Origin: Calditrichota bacterium
GTDB taxonomy: Bacteria > Electryoneota > RPQS01
NCBI GenBank assembly: GCA_020637445.1
Contig: JACJVZ010000002.1
Span: 248,001-312,000, forward strand
Direction: 5' to 3'
DNA length: 64,000 nucleotides
The notes under the pieces were generated by a model. It was not told the origin of the DNA. It searched no databases and saw only the letters and a list, made by a program, of their open reading frames with translations. A program made the translations under genes and the position numbers. Within the stretch, counting starts at the first letter, position 1, and the number at the start of each line of letters is the position of its first letter. Of the stretch, positions 42,480 through 50,078 are shown piece after piece.

Positions 42480-43130
42480 TTATGTTTTCCCGAATCTCTT
42501 TTTCCATGACCTCGCTTGCAGGTAGAATTTTAGTTCCACCAATACCCATCCCCACGCCTGAAAATGTGCGGCGATTGGGAATCTGTGCGCTTCAAACCAC
42601 GCATGCTGCCACGGTATCCAGCCCATCGGCATGGCAATGATCGCGGAGAATGCCCACATCGGCAACAAAAATCTTCTTCGTGGATTCACCACAAGATCAT
42701 TCGGTCGGTGTTTCACCTTCCAGTGATAAAGCGTCTTGACGATGACAAAAGAAATGACCGTGAAGTTGATAACGGCCCACGCCCGCAGAATCTCCGTGGT
42801 CAACTCCACCCATCGCGGCCACGTGTCAGCATTCGCAGTCAAACTTGGATACACCCCCACCACCACGGCAATCATCACCAGTGCGGACACCAAGATCGCT
42901 TCAACACGGGACCTAAAGATGTTCGCCAGTATCAATATCCAAATTCCGTCCAACCACATAATCGTGGCCCACTTCATGCGCATGTCCCCGTGCGCAAGCC
43001 AACCTACGTCAAGCAGAACGTCCGTCAGGATTTGCCACAAGATATATGAATAGAACAGAGGCCCGAGATTCCAGCACAGGTAGAGCGCCGCGATAAGGCC
43101 AAAGTAATATGTAATCTGGTAGAGTTCCAT
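42480..43130 (-). CDS. Polytopic membrane protein, unknown
   Basis: 216 residues with six or seven hydrophobic helices ('FGLIAALYLCWNLGPLFYSY', 'ILILANIFRS', 'ILVSALVMIAVVVGVYPSL', 'WAVINFTVISFVIVKTLY', 'LLPMWAFSAIIAMPMGWIP') and a basic C-terminus. No family is recognised. A perfect palindrome lies 35-59 bases upstream of the ATG. The same core also precedes and lies within the CII-like gene upstream, so this gene is a likely target of that regulator. Confidence 0.75.
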   Translation of the reverse strand: MELYQITYYFGLIAALYLCWNLGPLFYSYILWQILTDVLLDVGWLAHGDMRMKWATIMWLDGIWILILANIFRSRVEAILVSALVMIAVVVGVYPSLTANADTWPRWVELTTEILRAWAVINFTVISFVIVKTLYHWKVKHRPNDLVVNPRRRFLLPMWAFSAIIAMPMGWIPWQHAWFEAHRFPIAAHFQAWGWVLVELKFYLQARSWKKRFGKT

Positions 43131-43164
43131 CAGATCGGCGGGGCTTGCCTAAAATGCAAACTCC

Positions 43165-43189
43165 GTTCACTCGAATCACTCGAGTGAAC
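43165..43189 (-). promoter_or_regulatory. Operator-like palindrome upstream of 43130
   Basis: GTTCACTCGA-atcac-TCGAGTGAAC, which also contains the core CACTCGAGTG (43177-43186). Confidence 0.7.
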
Positions 43190-43260
43190 CGCGGTCTCCA
43201 AGAAAAATGTTTCCGAGAATATCCTGCGTGCCGTGCCCAACGTCCGATCCAACCGTTCTA

Positions 43261-43767
43261 TCAATGCTCTAAAGCAAGACCTCCGCTTTCAAATCCAGGT
43301 TCGCCTTCCCCTTTTCTTGCTCTGAGAAGCCGGTCTCCGAGATCGTTCTCAAGTTGGACGATAATCGGCAGAACTTCCGTTCGCAAAGTGTTTAGCAGAG
43401 TTACCAAGTCCCGTTCACTTGAGTGACGTGATTGGTCGCTCAGTTTGCTTGATATTACTCCAATCGCGCCCATCAACCGGACCATCTGATTTTGCAAATC
43501 CGCTTTGCTGCTTCCCGGTTTGACGTCTCCGGTCAGCCGCTGCGTGTACTCGCACAAGATCCCGGCCAACTCGTCTCCGTATCCCGCATCGCGAATTGCA
43601 TTGAATAACGGTATCAAATCGTCCGCGGCAAATTTCGCGGTATGCGTTGAAGGCCGCAATTGTGACAACAATGTGCTTTCGTTCATTCCCATTCGGCGCG
43701 CCACCGCCGAGACCAGCCGTTTTCGGCTAAGCCAATCAAACAGGACCTGACTGATTGAATAATCCAT
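43261..43767 (-). CDS. CII-like DNA-binding regulator
   Basis: 168 residues. The first ~75 ('LFDWLSRKRLVSAVARRMGMNESTLLSQLRPSTHTAKFAADDLI...') have the helix-turn-helix layout of phage CII/CP76-type regulators: a helix, 'xxVARRMGMNESTLLSQL', then a helix on 'L.PLFNAIRDAGYGDEL'. The C-terminal ~60 residues are a helical, possibly coiled-coil, segment ('LQNQMVRLMGAIGVISSKLS...LVTLLNTLRTEVLPIIVQLE') suited to oligomerisation. No other phage genes are near. GAGGAAGAGG precedes the ATG. CACT(Y)(R)AGTG palindromes lie upstream, inside and downstream of it. Confidence 0.6.
   Translation of the reverse strand: MDYSISQVLFDWLSRKRLVSAVARRMGMNESTLLSQLRPSTHTAKFAADDLIPLFNAIRDAGYGDELAGILCEYTQRLTGDVKPGSSKADLQNQMVRLMGAIGVISSKLSDQSRHSSERDLVTLLNTLRTEVLPIIVQLENDLGDRLLRARKGEGEPGFESGGLALEH
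43414..43427 (-). promoter_or_regulatory. Operator-like site inside the regulator gene
   Basis: TTCACTTGAGTGAC, core CACTTGAGTG at 43416-43425. Confidence 0.5.
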
Positions 43768-43833
43768 TTCCTCTTCCTCACCGACACCTTTCGTGAGTGG
43801 GACCCGTCCACCTAACCTAATTTACGCTATTTT

Positions 43834-43843
43834 CACTTAAGTG
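43834..43843 (-). promoter_or_regulatory. Operator-like palindrome upstream of the regulator gene
   Basis: CACTTAAGTG, 67 bases before the ATG at 43767, preceded by TTT and followed by CA. Confidence 0.6.
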
Positions 43844-44026
43844 CATCTATTTTCCTGCACATTGCAATAATATCCCGCGACCATACCGTCGCATAACTTC
43901 CCATTCTTAGGACCTTATGCTTGCTTTCGAATTGCCAGTCGATCAGGAGAGGACACGAAGTCCATTAAACCTCTCGCGGCTTGAGTTTGTCCAAACTACA
44001 GAAACCCAATTGAAAGGAAGGGGACC

Positions 44027-44554
44027 ATGAGAACCCAACTACTTATCATTACAGCCCTCAGCGGCCTCCTAATCGCTGGACCGCTCTACGCAGAATCACG
44101 GTATGACACAGACGGCTGGAAAACCTCCAAGCGCTGCACTCGCGGAGAATGCGTTCGCCAAGATCGTCAAGAGCTTCGCAAATCCATGAAACACAGAAAA
44201 ATGGCAAACAAATTCGAACGTCAGGCCATGCGCCATCGTGATATGGCTCGTATGCATCGCCAGAATTTCCGCAATGAGAACTTTGGCCCGCAAATGGGTC
44301 CCGGTCCTCAAGGTGGCCCCGGCCCTATGATGGGCCCCGGCCACCCCATGGGACCTAACCCGCAGGGTCCTCGCCATATGCAATTCCGCAATCCCAATAA
44401 TGGACCGGGTCCAAACCCTGATGGCACCTTCGGCCCAAGACAGGATATGCGTTTTCGTCAGAGACAGTTCGATCCGAACCAAGCCCCTGATCAACAGTTC
44501 GGCCCGCGACAGCACAAGCGCTTGCGCGACGGCACTTGCCCTCGCGCGCAATAA
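44027..44554 (+). CDS. Secreted Gly/Pro/Met-rich low-complexity protein
   Basis: 175 residues, signal peptide MRTQLLIITALSGLLIAGPLYA. A basic helical stretch ('RQELRKSMKHRKMANKFERQ' and onward, rich in His and Met) is followed by a low-complexity region of PG, PM and GP repeats ('PQMGPGPQGGPGPMMGPGHP') and an Arg/Gln/Phe-rich tail with 'FGPRQ' repeats. No family is recognised. The Met/His content could bind metals. GGAAGGGG precedes the ATG. The next gene starts 37 bases on and encodes another secreted low-complexity protein, so a shared role is likely. Confidence 0.75.
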   Translation: MRTQLLIITALSGLLIAGPLYAESRYDTDGWKTSKRCTRGECVRQDRQELRKSMKHRKMANKFERQAMRHRDMARMHRQNFRNENFGPQMGPGPQGGPGPMMGPGHPMGPNPQGPRHMQFRNPNNGPGPNPDGTFGPRQDMRFRQRQFDPNQAPDQQFGPRQHKRLRDGTCPRAQ

Positions 44555-44591
44555 CACACAGCTCGGAACTTATGTCTGAAGGAGAACAACG

Positions 44592-45497
44592 ATGAAGAAA
44601 GCTGTACTACTCACAAGCTTGCTGTGTATGCTCGTGATTGCAACGGCAGCGCAAGCAAGATACCGCGACGATGATCTCGCCCGCATCCGCATCGAAGGCT
44701 ATGTCGAGTCCATTCGCGGACAAATCGCCTATGTGCGTGATGATTGCGGCACCATGTTCCGCGTACATCTCGGTCCGGCATGGTATTGGGATGACCGCGA
44801 CTACCGTCTCTATAGCGGCTCGTATGTGAGCATCGTCGCATGGATGGATTACGAAGAAGATTATTGTTATGCCGGTGAAATCCGCGGCCGCGATTTTTGC
44901 TACGATCTATGCGACAGCAACGGTTTCCCGCGCTGGTCGGACAGAGACTATTGCGAAACGGCGTGGCGGCCCACACGCTCCCTGTTTAGTATTCACTTTG
45001 TTTTCGGTGGAACGTTCTGGCACTGCTACCGTCCGACTTATGTTCACTACCGCCCGTGGTATGTTGGCTGTTACAACGACCACTACACTCACCGGACGTG
45101 GCATCCGGACCATGGAAGAGACCGGGACAGGGACCACGGCCGCGACCGTGATCATGATCGCGGCGGAGACTATGACCAACGCGGAGGGCGCCGCGACTCA
45201 GGTGGCGGCAATAACTATGGAAGCGACGACTCCCGCAACGATTCACGTGGCGGAATTGTCAAAGGAGATTACGACTCCCGGATTGTCAAGCCTCGGACTG
45301 AAGTGACCAAGCCTGAAACTCGCAAGAGCGAAAAAGGCGTGAACAAAGTTCGCGTTGAAAAGACTCGAACCTCCGAGAAAACACGAGTCAGCTCCACGAC
45401 TCGCAGCAAGTCATCGTCCAAGTCTTCCGCGAAGTCGTCCTCAAAGTCATCGCGCGGAAATTCGAGCAAGGTTGACAAGTCCTTCGCTCGTAAGTAA
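44592..45497 (+). CDS. Secreted protein with folded domain and RD/SK low-complexity tail
   Basis: 301 residues, signal peptide MKKAVLLTSLLCMLVIATAAQA. Residues ~25-90 look like a small beta barrel ('RIEGYVESIRGQIAYVRDDC', 'GSYVSIVAWMDYEEDYCYAG'). A Trp/Tyr/His-rich region follows ('FWHCYRPTYVHYRPWYVGCY'), then 'RDRDHGRDRDHDRGGD' repeats and a Ser/Lys tail ('SKSSSKSSAKSSSKSSRGN'). Such tails suggest binding to polyanions or the cell wall. Family unknown. AAGGAG lies 9 bases before the ATG. A terminator follows. Confidence 0.75.
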   Translation: MKKAVLLTSLLCMLVIATAAQARYRDDDLARIRIEGYVESIRGQIAYVRDDCGTMFRVHLGPAWYWDDRDYRLYSGSYVSIVAWMDYEEDYCYAGEIRGRDFCYDLCDSNGFPRWSDRDYCETAWRPTRSLFSIHFVFGGTFWHCYRPTYVHYRPWYVGCYNDHYTHRTWHPDHGRDRDRDHGRDRDHDRGGDYDQRGGRRDSGGGNNYGSDDSRNDSRGGIVKGDYDSRIVKPRTEVTKPETRKSEKGVNKVRVEKTRTSEKTRVSSTTRSKSSSKSSAKSSSKSSRGNSSKVDKSFARK

Positions 45498-45520
45498 AAC
45501 GCGCACTGACCACATGTTCA

Positions 45521-45546
45521 AAGGCGGCCGAAAGGTCGCCTTTGTT
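45521..45546 (+). terminator. Rho-independent terminator
   Basis: AAAGGCGgCC-gaaa-GGtCGCCTTT then GTTG. Confidence 0.75.
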
Positions 45547-45558
45547 GCTTGTCTGAGT

Positions 45559-45586
45559 TGCAAGTTAACTTTGGCTCCGTATCTTG
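45559..45586 (+). promoter_or_regulatory. Candidate promoter for the beta-helix gene at 45632
   Basis: TTGCAA (45559-45564), 16-base spacer, TATCTT (45581-45586), 45 bases before the ATG. Confidence 0.35.
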
Positions 45587-45631
45587 AAAAGGTGGGTCCC
45601 GGAATTCCCACAACCGAGCAAGGAGCAATTC

Positions 45632-47293
45632 ATGTTTGCCCGAATCGTCTTCACCTTCTTCTTCCTAACAGGCGTGACCCATGCGCTTGTCCGCAATGTT
45701 CCTGCAGAATTTGAAACGGTGCAGGAAGCGATTCTCGCGTGCGGCGATGGCGACACCGTGTTGGTTGCGGACGGTCACTATGTCGAGAACATTGACTTCC
45801 GCGGCCGCAATATCGTCGTGGCCAGCCACTATTTGCTGGACGAGGACGTCGCTCACATTCACAACACAATTCTCGACGGCTCCGAACCGGAATACCCCGA
45901 CTCGGGTTCAGTGGTGCGAATTATCAACGGTGAAGACTCGACTACGGCCTTGATTGGTTTTACAATCACCGGCGGCACCGGCACGAAGTTTCGTGATCAA
46001 GATGACAACTTGTTCTATGTCGAGGGCGGCGGAATCATCATCGAGAATTCCTATCCGCTGATTGCGTTTAATGTGATCGTGAATAATCAAGCTACGCGCA
46101 CAACTCCCGGAGCCACAAGCTCCGGCGGCGGCGGTATTCGCTACGGTTATTGCGCTCCGCGCATTCATAACAACATCATCCTGAGCAATTCCGGAAGATA
46201 CGGCGGAGGAGTCGTCGGATTTTTTGCAGACGGCGACATTCGCAACAACGTCGTCGCTGAAAACAGCGGCGGCAACGCCTACGGCGGCGGCGGATTGTGG
46301 TTCGGAGGAGCCGGCCACACCAACACGGTTATCAACAATACTATTGTCGGCAACGAAAGCATTCAGAGCGGCGGCGGTATTCGACTGTATGCAGGCACTC
46401 TTAGCGGCCACGGAAACATCCTCTGGGGCAATCATGCCAACAGCGGTTCGCAGCAAGTCGGCGGCAACTCAAGCAACATTCATTTGGACTATTGTTGTGT
46501 TGAAGGCGGCTTGAATGGTACGGACAACATCAGCAACTACCCACTTTTCACGGCGCAGAATCTCTACCTTGAATCAATGTCCACATGTATTGATGCGGGT
46601 AGTCCCGATCCACAGTGGAATGACTCCGATACCACTCGCAACGACATCGGTTGCTACGGTGGACCTGGTGCGGGTGTGTTTCCTGAATTTGGCGCTCCGC
46701 GCATCGCAGTTTCCATGTCTCAAATTGAATTTTCTTTTGAGGATCGTACCCGCTATCGTCCTTTAACGAATCTCGGTACGGTTGTTCTAAACATTGATAG
46801 TGTGCTCTTCTTGATGGGAACTTCAATAGAACTGGCAGCTACGCCCGACTTGCTGATGCCTTTCGTGTCAGACACAATCACTTTGATTGGACCTTCAATC
46901 GGTTCGCCACACTTGGTTGAATTGGATACTTTGCTGGTGTATCACGATGATGTGAGCCAAAACAGTCCAATCTTGATTCCGCTCTTGATCCCCGCAGACT
47001 TGGCTACTGATGAACAAGATGTCCTGCCGCGAGACTTCACTATTTATCCCGCGTACCCAAACCCATTCAACCCAACCTCGACGATCAGCTTCGCGCTGCC
47101 TTCTGAGCAATTGGTCTCTCTAAAGATTACAGACATTCAAGGCCGCGAAGTCGTAAACTTACTAAACACCAAACTCTCCGCGGGCGAACATTCCGTAGAA
47201 TGGAATGCAAGCACCTTCGCCAGCGGAACCTACTTCGCCACTCTACGAGCCGGAAAATGGCAAGCTCAAACCAAACTCACGCTGCTAAAGTAG
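45632..47293 (+). CDS. Beta-helix T9SS-sorted protein
   Basis: 553 residues from ATG 45632 (AAGGAG upstream), signal peptide MFARIVFTFFFLTGVTHA. The DUF1565-like opening 'VRNVPAEFETVQEAILACGD' is followed by Gly-rich right-handed beta-helix rungs ('GGGIIIENSYPLIAFNVIVN', 'GGGIRYGYCAPRIHNNIILS', 'GGGVVGFFADGDIRNNVVAE', 'GGGLWFGGAGHTNTVINNTI', 'GGGIRLYAGTLSGHGNILWG'). An Ig-like unit and a sorting domain close it ('PAYPNPFNPTSTISFALPSE'). Such proteins often act on or bind polysaccharide, but no catalytic residues can be assigned. The next gene starts inside its last 37 bases. Confidence 0.88.
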   Translation: MFARIVFTFFFLTGVTHALVRNVPAEFETVQEAILACGDGDTVLVADGHYVENIDFRGRNIVVASHYLLDEDVAHIHNTILDGSEPEYPDSGSVVRIINGEDSTTALIGFTITGGTGTKFRDQDDNLFYVEGGGIIIENSYPLIAFNVIVNNQATRTTPGATSSGGGGIRYGYCAPRIHNNIILSNSGRYGGGVVGFFADGDIRNNVVAENSGGNAYGGGGLWFGGAGHTNTVINNTIVGNESIQSGGGIRLYAGTLSGHGNILWGNHANSGSQQVGGNSSNIHLDYCCVEGGLNGTDNISNYPLFTAQNLYLESMSTCIDAGSPDPQWNDSDTTRNDIGCYGGPGAGVFPEFGAPRIAVSMSQIEFSFEDRTRYRPLTNLGTVVLNIDSVLFLMGTSIELAATPDLLMPFVSDTITLIGPSIGSPHLVELDTLLVYHDDVSQNSPILIPLLIPADLATDEQDVLPRDFTIYPAYPNPFNPTSTISFALPSEQLVSLKITDIQGREVVNLLNTKLSAGEHSVEWNASTFASGTYFATLRAGKWQAQTKLTLLK

Positions 47294-48297
47294 CACTGAT
47301 TCTCTTTGCTTTATCGATGACGATTTTCTCGTCTTCGGTATTAGCTCGTGTCGTGAGCGAGCAAGAACCCAACAACAGTTTTGCGGAAGCTAATGAAATT
47401 GAGTGCGGCGACACAGTCCTGTGCGCAAGCAGCTTACCCAACCAAGGCGATTTCTTCACTCTCGTTGTTCCCGGCGGCGATTCGACCTACTTTCGAACTT
47501 TCGCTTGTGAAAACGACGCGAATACTTTTGTTTTGTTGTACGACTCCACGTACAATCTGCTTGCCCTAAACGACGACGGCGGCCCCGGCACCTATTCCTC
47601 GCTTGGGGTTTTCTTTCCGCAAGAACGGCGTTGCTACCTGCAAGTCGTGGACTCTCACAATAATCCACCCGGAGATTACTCGCTCTCCGTCACATGTCAG
47701 TTTGTCGGGGCTGGACTGCACGATCTCTGCTCTTCGGCCCGACAAGTGACGTTCTTTCCCTACTACGACGAGTCTTCGACATACGGCTGCGGCAGCGAGG
47801 CCGGAACCGCCGCACCCGACGTGTATTATCAACTGACTTTGGCGACACCGGGAGACTTGTTTATTCAAGTCTGTTCGGAGTTTTTCGACGCGCGGGTACA
47901 AGTGCTCGAAAGTTGTGTGTCAGGTTTCTTGGACGATTCCCAAACCGGAAGTTGCCTGCAGGGAGCCGATTTGCCCGTATTTGGACTTCAGGCTCAAACG
48001 TACTATATTATGGTAGAAGGAACGGCACTGAATCAGTATGGAGACTTCAGTATTGAGATTCTGCCCTTACTTGAACCTTGCCCTGAACCGTCAACTTTAA
48101 AAATCTTCGATGTCGGGGGTCTGCCGTTTCTGGATTGGGAAGGAGTCCCCGAGGCCGACTACTACTTGATTGAGCAAGCCACAAATGGTCAAGGCCCGTA
48201 CGAAGCCGTCGCCACGACCACCGAGACGTTTTGGCAAGATCCTATCGGCTTCTCCCTGTCACGCAGATTCTATCGAATCCGCAGTATTTGCGAATAA
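47257..48297 (+). CDS. Secreted PPC-domain protein, start overlaps previous gene
   Basis: 346 residues. The N-terminal hydrophobic segment 'KVALILFALSMTIFSSSVLA' needs a start at or before ATG 47257, which lies inside the last codons of the beta-helix gene in another frame. It has two pre-peptidase C-terminal (PPC) domains ('EQEPNNSFAEANEI...GDFFTLVV...YSLSVTC' at ~32-130, and a diverged copy at ~135-255) and an FN3-like end ('LPFLDWEGVPEADYYLIEQA'). No sorting domain is present. PPC domains occur in secreted peptidases and surface proteins, but no enzyme domain is attached here. It is likely translationally coupled to the gene before. Confidence 0.75.
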   Translation: MASSNQTHAAKVALILFALSMTIFSSSVLARVVSEQEPNNSFAEANEIECGDTVLCASSLPNQGDFFTLVVPGGDSTYFRTFACENDANTFVLLYDSTYNLLALNDDGGPGTYSSLGVFFPQERRCYLQVVDSHNNPPGDYSLSVTCQFVGAGLHDLCSSARQVTFFPYYDESSTYGCGSEAGTAAPDVYYQLTLATPGDLFIQVCSEFFDARVQVLESCVSGFLDDSQTGSCLQGADLPVFGLQAQTYYIMVEGTALNQYGDFSIEILPLLEPCPEPSTLKIFDVGGLPFLDWEGVPEADYYLIEQATNGQGPYEAVATTTETFWQDPIGFSLSRRFYRIRSICE

Positions 48298-48307
48298 CAA
48301 TAGTTAT

Positions 48308-48667
48308 ATGTCCCTTCTGTCCGAATTTGAATCCTATCGCGCGCGCATGAACGAACGCATTTTGGCCGAGAACCATCAGCCCATCAAGCGCTTCTACAGC
48401 GTCGATACTTTGACGTATCATGACGGCGCGCTCGATCGCAAGACTAAAGAAATGCTCGGACTCACGGCTTCAATGGTTCTGCGTTGCGACGACTGTATCA
48501 AGTATCATGTGCTCGAGTGCCACAAACTCGGCGTGACCGTCAAAGAGTTTTTCGACATTTTTTCCGTCAGCCTCGTGGTTGGCGGTTCGATAGTAGTTCC
48601 GCATATGCGGCGAGCCGTGGAGTTTCTCGATGAATTGGAGCAAACACGCAAAAATCAAACGGCTTGA
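48308..48667 (+). CDS. Carboxymuconolactone decarboxylase family (AhpD-like)
   Basis: 119 residues from ATG 48308. The redox motif CxxCxxxH is Cys60, Cys63, His67 ('LRCDDCIKYH'), typical of AhpD-like thiol peroxidase partners rather than true lactone decarboxylases. The helical layout 'DRKTKEMLGLTASMVLRC' and 'GVTVKEFFDIFSVSLVVGGS' matches the family. It is cytosolic and probably handles peroxides or other electrophiles. It starts 10 bases after the PPC gene, and the PLP enzyme follows after 62 bases. Confidence 0.88.
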   Translation: MSLLSEFESYRARMNERILAENHQPIKRFYSVDTLTYHDGALDRKTKEMLGLTASMVLRCDDCIKYHVLECHKLGVTVKEFFDIFSVSLVVGGSIVVPHMRRAVEFLDELEQTRKNQTA

Positions 48668-48692
48668 TTCACTAAATATTTCTGTCCGTTTC

Positions 48693-48723
48693 TTTCATAT
48701 TTCATACTTCATATTTCATATTT
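48693..48723 (+). repeat. TTTCATA repeats before 48730
   Basis: Four near-copies of TTTCATAT/TTCATACT end 6 bases before the ATG, leaving no purine-rich ribosome site. Confidence 0.6.
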
Positions 48724-48729
48724 GCCCTT

Positions 48730-49992
48730 ATGGAAGACTCTAAACTTCGTAACGCCATCGAGGCGTTCTATTTGCGCTACGGTTTCGGTACCCGCTGTCT
48801 GCATGCGGGTGAAAAGGTCGGCCAGCCGAAACTCAAAAGTCACACAAATGCGATCTTTGCAACTTCAACATTCACGTTCGACAATGCTGAAGAAGGTGCC
48901 GATCTATTTGCCAGACGTTCGTCAGGCTACATCTATACGCGGCTCGGTAATCCCACCGTAGTCGTCGCCGAAGCCAAACTCAATGCGCTCGAAGGCCGCG
49001 ACGTAAAACTGGCCGATCCCGAGTGCTGTATCGCTTCGCTGCTCTATTCGTCTGGCATGGCGGCGATCGCTTCGCTTTCCTTCGCGCTGTTGCATCCCGG
49101 CGACACATTGCTGCGAGGAGAAACGTTGTACGGGTCGACCGACGATTTCTTTGAAACGATGCTGCCCAGATACGGCGTGAAGTCCGTGATTGTCGATACC
49201 GGCAAACCCGAAGAAGTTAAACAGGCGATTGCGGACAATCCTAACGCCAAGATGATCTTCTTTGAAACTCCGACCAATCCCTTGTTGGAGATCACGGACA
49301 TTGCCGAAACGATCAGCATCGTCCGCGCGGTCAATCCGAATATCGTCGTGGCCGTGGACAACACTTTTGCGACACCCTATCTGCAGCAGCCGCTGTCGAT
49401 GGGCGCTGACGTCGTGATGCACAGCACGACCAAGTATCTCTCAGGACACGGTGCGCTGATCGGAGGTTCACTCACGACCCGCCATGAGTGGATCAAGGAA
49501 GAGCTTTATCATACAATGAAAGATACCGGCGCGTGTCCGTCGCCGTTTGACACGTGGCTTCTGAACATGGGTATGAAAACTCTTCCGTTGCGCATGGAAA
49601 AACATTGCAGCAACGCGCAAGCCATTGCCGAATGGCTCGTCAAACATCCGCGCATCAAGCATGTCTACTATCCCGGCTTGCCCGGATTTCCGCAGCATCA
49701 CTTGGCCAACAAGCAAATGCGGTTGCCCGGCGGTATGATTTCGTTTGAGATCGACGGCGACTATGCCGCTTCCACCCGTGTGCTGAACAATGTCCATTTG
49801 CACACATTAGCCGTGAGTCTTGGTTGTGTGGATTCGTTGATTCAGCATCCGGCGTCGATGACACACGCGTCCATGACACCAGAAGCCCGCAAACATGCCG
49901 GAATCACCGACAATCTGATCAGACTTTCCGTCGGCATCGAAGAAGTCGACGACCTGATCTCCGATCTCGATCACGCACTGTCGAAGATATAG
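48730..49992 (+). CDS. Trans-sulfuration family PLP enzyme
   Basis: 420-residue Cys/Met metabolism enzyme. The PLP lysine is Lys235 ('HSTTKYLSGHG'), Asp210 contacts the pyridine ring, and 'ETLYGST' (131-137) and 'FFETPTNPLLEI' (177-188) are cofactor-binding loops. The ending 'HPASMTHASMTPEARKHAGI...LIRLSVGIEEVDDLISDL' is diagnostic. Members include cystathionine gamma-synthase, gamma-lyase, methionine gamma-lyase and O-acetylhomoserine sulfhydrylase, which reading cannot separate. An N-terminal 20-residue extension is somewhat longer than usual. It is cytosolic, and a bidirectional terminator follows. Confidence 0.92.
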   Translation: MEDSKLRNAIEAFYLRYGFGTRCLHAGEKVGQPKLKSHTNAIFATSTFTFDNAEEGADLFARRSSGYIYTRLGNPTVVVAEAKLNALEGRDVKLADPECCIASLLYSSGMAAIASLSFALLHPGDTLLRGETLYGSTDDFFETMLPRYGVKSVIVDTGKPEEVKQAIADNPNAKMIFFETPTNPLLEITDIAETISIVRAVNPNIVVAVDNTFATPYLQQPLSMGADVVMHSTTKYLSGHGALIGGSLTTRHEWIKEELYHTMKDTGACPSPFDTWLLNMGMKTLPLRMEKHCSNAQAIAEWLVKHPRIKHVYYPGLPGFPQHHLANKQMRLPGGMISFEIDGDYAASTRVLNNVHLHTLAVSLGCVDSLIQHPASMTHASMTPEARKHAGITDNLIRLSVGIEEVDDLISDLDHALSKI

Positions 49993-49993
49993 G

Positions 49994-50015
49994 TTGCCTG
50001 CCGGCGTGCCGGCAA
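49994..50015. repeat. GCCGGC hairpin
   Basis: TTGCctGCCGGC-gt-GCCGGCAAG immediately follows the PLP enzyme stop. Confidence 0.5.
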
Positions 50016-50030
50016 GACCAAACAAAAACA

Positions 50031-50067
50031 AAAAGCGCCGCTTCAACCGAAGCGGCGCTTTCCTTTT
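50031..50067. terminator. Bidirectional terminator between convergent genes
   Basis: AAAAGCGCCGCTT-caacc-GAAGCGGCGCTTTCCTTTT. Confidence 0.92.
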
Positions 50068-50078
50068 ACAACAACATC

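Noticed and set aside
43811..43820. Half of a DtxR box (CTAACCTAA) upstream of the CII-like gene
   Set aside because: The other half-site is absent, so binding by the DtxR-family protein is not supported.
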